6,467 bases of DNA from assembly GCA_029865405.1 (NCBI GenBank), contig JAOUGZ010000159.1, forward strand, positions 1-6,467, in the 5' to 3' direction. Source of the DNA: Betaproteobacteria bacterium (GTDB taxonomy: Bacteria; Pseudomonadota; Gammaproteobacteria; Burkholderiales; SG8-39). The notes beneath the pieces are model-generated. The model was not told the DNA's origin and ran no database searches. It saw only the letters and a program-made list of their open reading frames with translations. A program made the position numbers and the translations under genes. Below are positions 5,403 to 6,467 of the stretch, piece after piece; the first letter of the stretch is position 1, and every line of letters begins with the position of its first letter.

Positions 5403-6467
5403 TCAGGCACATTGCACGACCTTCGCGGCGACCAGTGCCTCGGCGCGCTCGCGCGCAACGCCATAATCCGCCAGCACCTGCAGCGAGTCCTCGCCGAGCG
5501 CGGGCGGCGCGCGACGTACCGAGCGCCCGCCGAGCGATGCCATGCGGATCGGGTTGGCGAGGAGCTCCACGCGGCCGAGCGTGCGGTGCTCGATGTCCTC
5601 GATCATGCCGGTCTGGCGCACGTGCGGGTCGCTGAAGGCCTGCTTCAGGTCGAAGATCGGCCCGGCGGGCAGGCCGAGCTTGACCAGCTCCAGCGTCCAT
5701 TCCATCTTGCCGCGCGCCGCGAATTTCTCGTTCAGGCGGCGGATCAGCTCGCGGCGGTTCTTCATGCGCGCGGCGTTGTCCCTGTAGTCCGGATGCGCGG
5801 CGAGCGACTCCAGACCCAGCAGCCCGCACAACTTCACCCACATGTCCTCGGTAGCCGCCGCCATGTTGAACGGCCCGTCCTGCGCCTGGAACGTGCCGTA
5901 GGGGCAGATCACTGGATGGTCGTTGCCTGCGACCCCGGGCGTGTCGCCCAGCGTCAGTTGGCGCTGGCCCTGGACGGTGAGCAGTGCGAGCAGCCCGCCG
6001 AGCAGCGACGTCTCCACGCTCTGGCCCCGCGCGCTTGCCTGACGCTGCACGATGGCCGCCTGGATGCCGATCGCGGCCCACATGCCCGCCACGACGTCGC
6101 CGATCGGGATGCCGACGCGCGTCGGCCCGGTTTCCGGCTGGCCAGTCAGGCTCATCAGCCCCGACATGCCCTGTGCGATCTGGTCCACTCCCGGGAAATC
6201 CTCGTACGGCCCGCCGCGCCCGAAACCCGTGATGGATGCGAACACCAGCCGCGGATTCGCGGCGGCCAGCGTCGCGTAGTCCATGCCCATGTCGCGCATT
6301 GCGCCGGGCTTGAAGTTCTCGACCAGGACGTCGGCGCTGCGGGCAAGCTCGCGGATCAGCTCGAGCCCCCGCGGGTCGCGGAAATTGACGGCGAGGCTGC
6401 GCTTGTTGCGGTGGATCGAGAGGTAGTAGAGGCTGATCCCGTCCTTGAACGGGCCCCACTTGCGCAC
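5403..6467 (-). CDS. CaiB/BaiF family III CoA-transferase (5' end outside window)
   Basis: The visible 354 residues are the C-terminal majority of a family III CoA-transferase; the gene continues beyond the right edge, so perhaps 45-50 N-terminal residues are missing. The frame is open to the last base, and the GTG there is an internal valine codon rather than a start. Typical elements in order are HRNKRSLAVNFRDPRG (visible residues 19-34), ADVLVENFKPGAM (45-57), NPRLVFASITGFG (71-83) and TRVGIPIGDVVAGMWA (116-131). The last includes D124, which aligns with catalytic Asp169 of formyl-CoA transferase. Next come VETSLLGGLLALL and LPAGPIFDLKQAFSDPHV. The enzyme moves CoA from a donor thioester such as succinyl-CoA to an acid acceptor through an aspartyl-CoA intermediate, or works as a racemase-type relative. 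Its acid substrate is unknown; the TfdA-like and VOC neighbours suggest catabolic activation. Its TGA overlaps the ribosome binding site of the VOC gene, indicating one transcript. Confidence 0.95.
   Translation of the reverse strand: MRKWGPFKDGISLYYLSIHRNKRSLAVNFRDPRGLELIRELARSADVLVENFKPGAMRDMGMDYATLAAANPRLVFASITGFGRGGPYEDFPGVDQIAQGMSGLMSLTGQPETGPTRVGIPIGDVVAGMWAAIGIQAAIVQRQASARGQSVETSLLGGLLALLTVQGQRQLTLGDTPGVAGNDHPVICPYGTFQAQDGPFNMAAATEDMWVKLCGLLGLESLAAHPDYRDNAARMKNRRELIRRLNEKFAARGKMEWTLELVKLGLPAGPIFDLKQAFSDPHVRQTGMIEDIEHRTLGRVELLANPIRMASLGGRSVRRAPPALGEDSLQVLADYGVARERAEALVAAKVVQCA

Noticed and set aside
5390..5464. A longer VOC start at 5464 adding 25 residues
   Set aside because: The added residues (MALRASAPRHWSPRR...) overlap the end of the CoA-transferase and have no VOC character. 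The start at 5389 has AAAGGA eight bases upstream and leads directly into the fold.
4490..5635. A 381-codon plus-strand frame opposite the VOC and CoA-transferase genes
   Set aside because: It is antisense to two genes with clear family motifs, and its own translation is Arg/Ala/His-rich with no recognisable domain.
6465..6467. GTG at the right edge as a start for the CoA-transferase
   Set aside because: Family members have about 45-50 residues before this point and the frame is open to the edge, so the codon is an internal valine and the gene is cut by the window.

Overview
The window is GC-rich (roughly two thirds or more by eye), densely coding, single-copy-looking bacterial DNA. Gene density, 4-base ATGA overlaps, AGGAGG-type ribosome binding sites and the gene families present (TfdA-like dioxygenase, family III CoA-transferase, SDR, VOC, GFA) fit a Pseudomonadota chromosome, most likely a betaproteobacterium of the Burkholderiales type. 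That placement is inference from style and families, not from a marker gene. There are no RNA genes, mobile elements, CRISPR arrays or long non-coding stretches; the largest gap between genes is 43 bases.

Layout. Positions 7-3502 hold a five-gene minus-strand operon, transcribed from right to left: a predicted lipoprotein alpha/beta hydrolase with an extra C-terminal beta-helix-like domain (3502-2123), an SDR oxidoreductase (2097-1363), a GFA/CENP-V-type zinc protein (1349-915), an unrecognised 198-residue protein (905-309) and a 101-residue EthD-like dimeric-barrel protein (312-7). Spacings are 25, 13 and 9 bases and then a 4-base overlap. Divergent from it, across 43 bases, is a plus-strand TfdA/TauD-type Fe(II)/2-oxoglutarate dioxygenase (3546-4442). 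Convergent with that gene is a second minus-strand pair: a two-domain VOC protein related to methylmalonyl-CoA epimerase (5389-4472), preceded by a CaiB/BaiF family III CoA-transferase that runs off the right edge (5403 to beyond 6467).

How the genes may work together (inference). The set looks like a peripheral catabolic cluster for a carboxylic acid or ether-type compound. The dioxygenase would hydroxylate, and so cleave or activate, the substrate. The CoA-transferase would activate an acid as its CoA thioester, the VOC protein would act on a CoA ester or an enolisable intermediate, and the SDR would oxidise or reduce an alcohol/ketone. The envelope-anchored hydrolase could release the substrate from an ester outside the cytoplasm. 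No transporter or regulator is visible, and no substrate can be named from sequence.

The most noteworthy points are the hydrolase/beta-helix fusion, a possible 11-codon polyproline leader ORF overlapping the hydrolase start by ATGA, an apparently leaderless start for the dioxygenase, and altered metal-ligand positions in both halves of the VOC protein.
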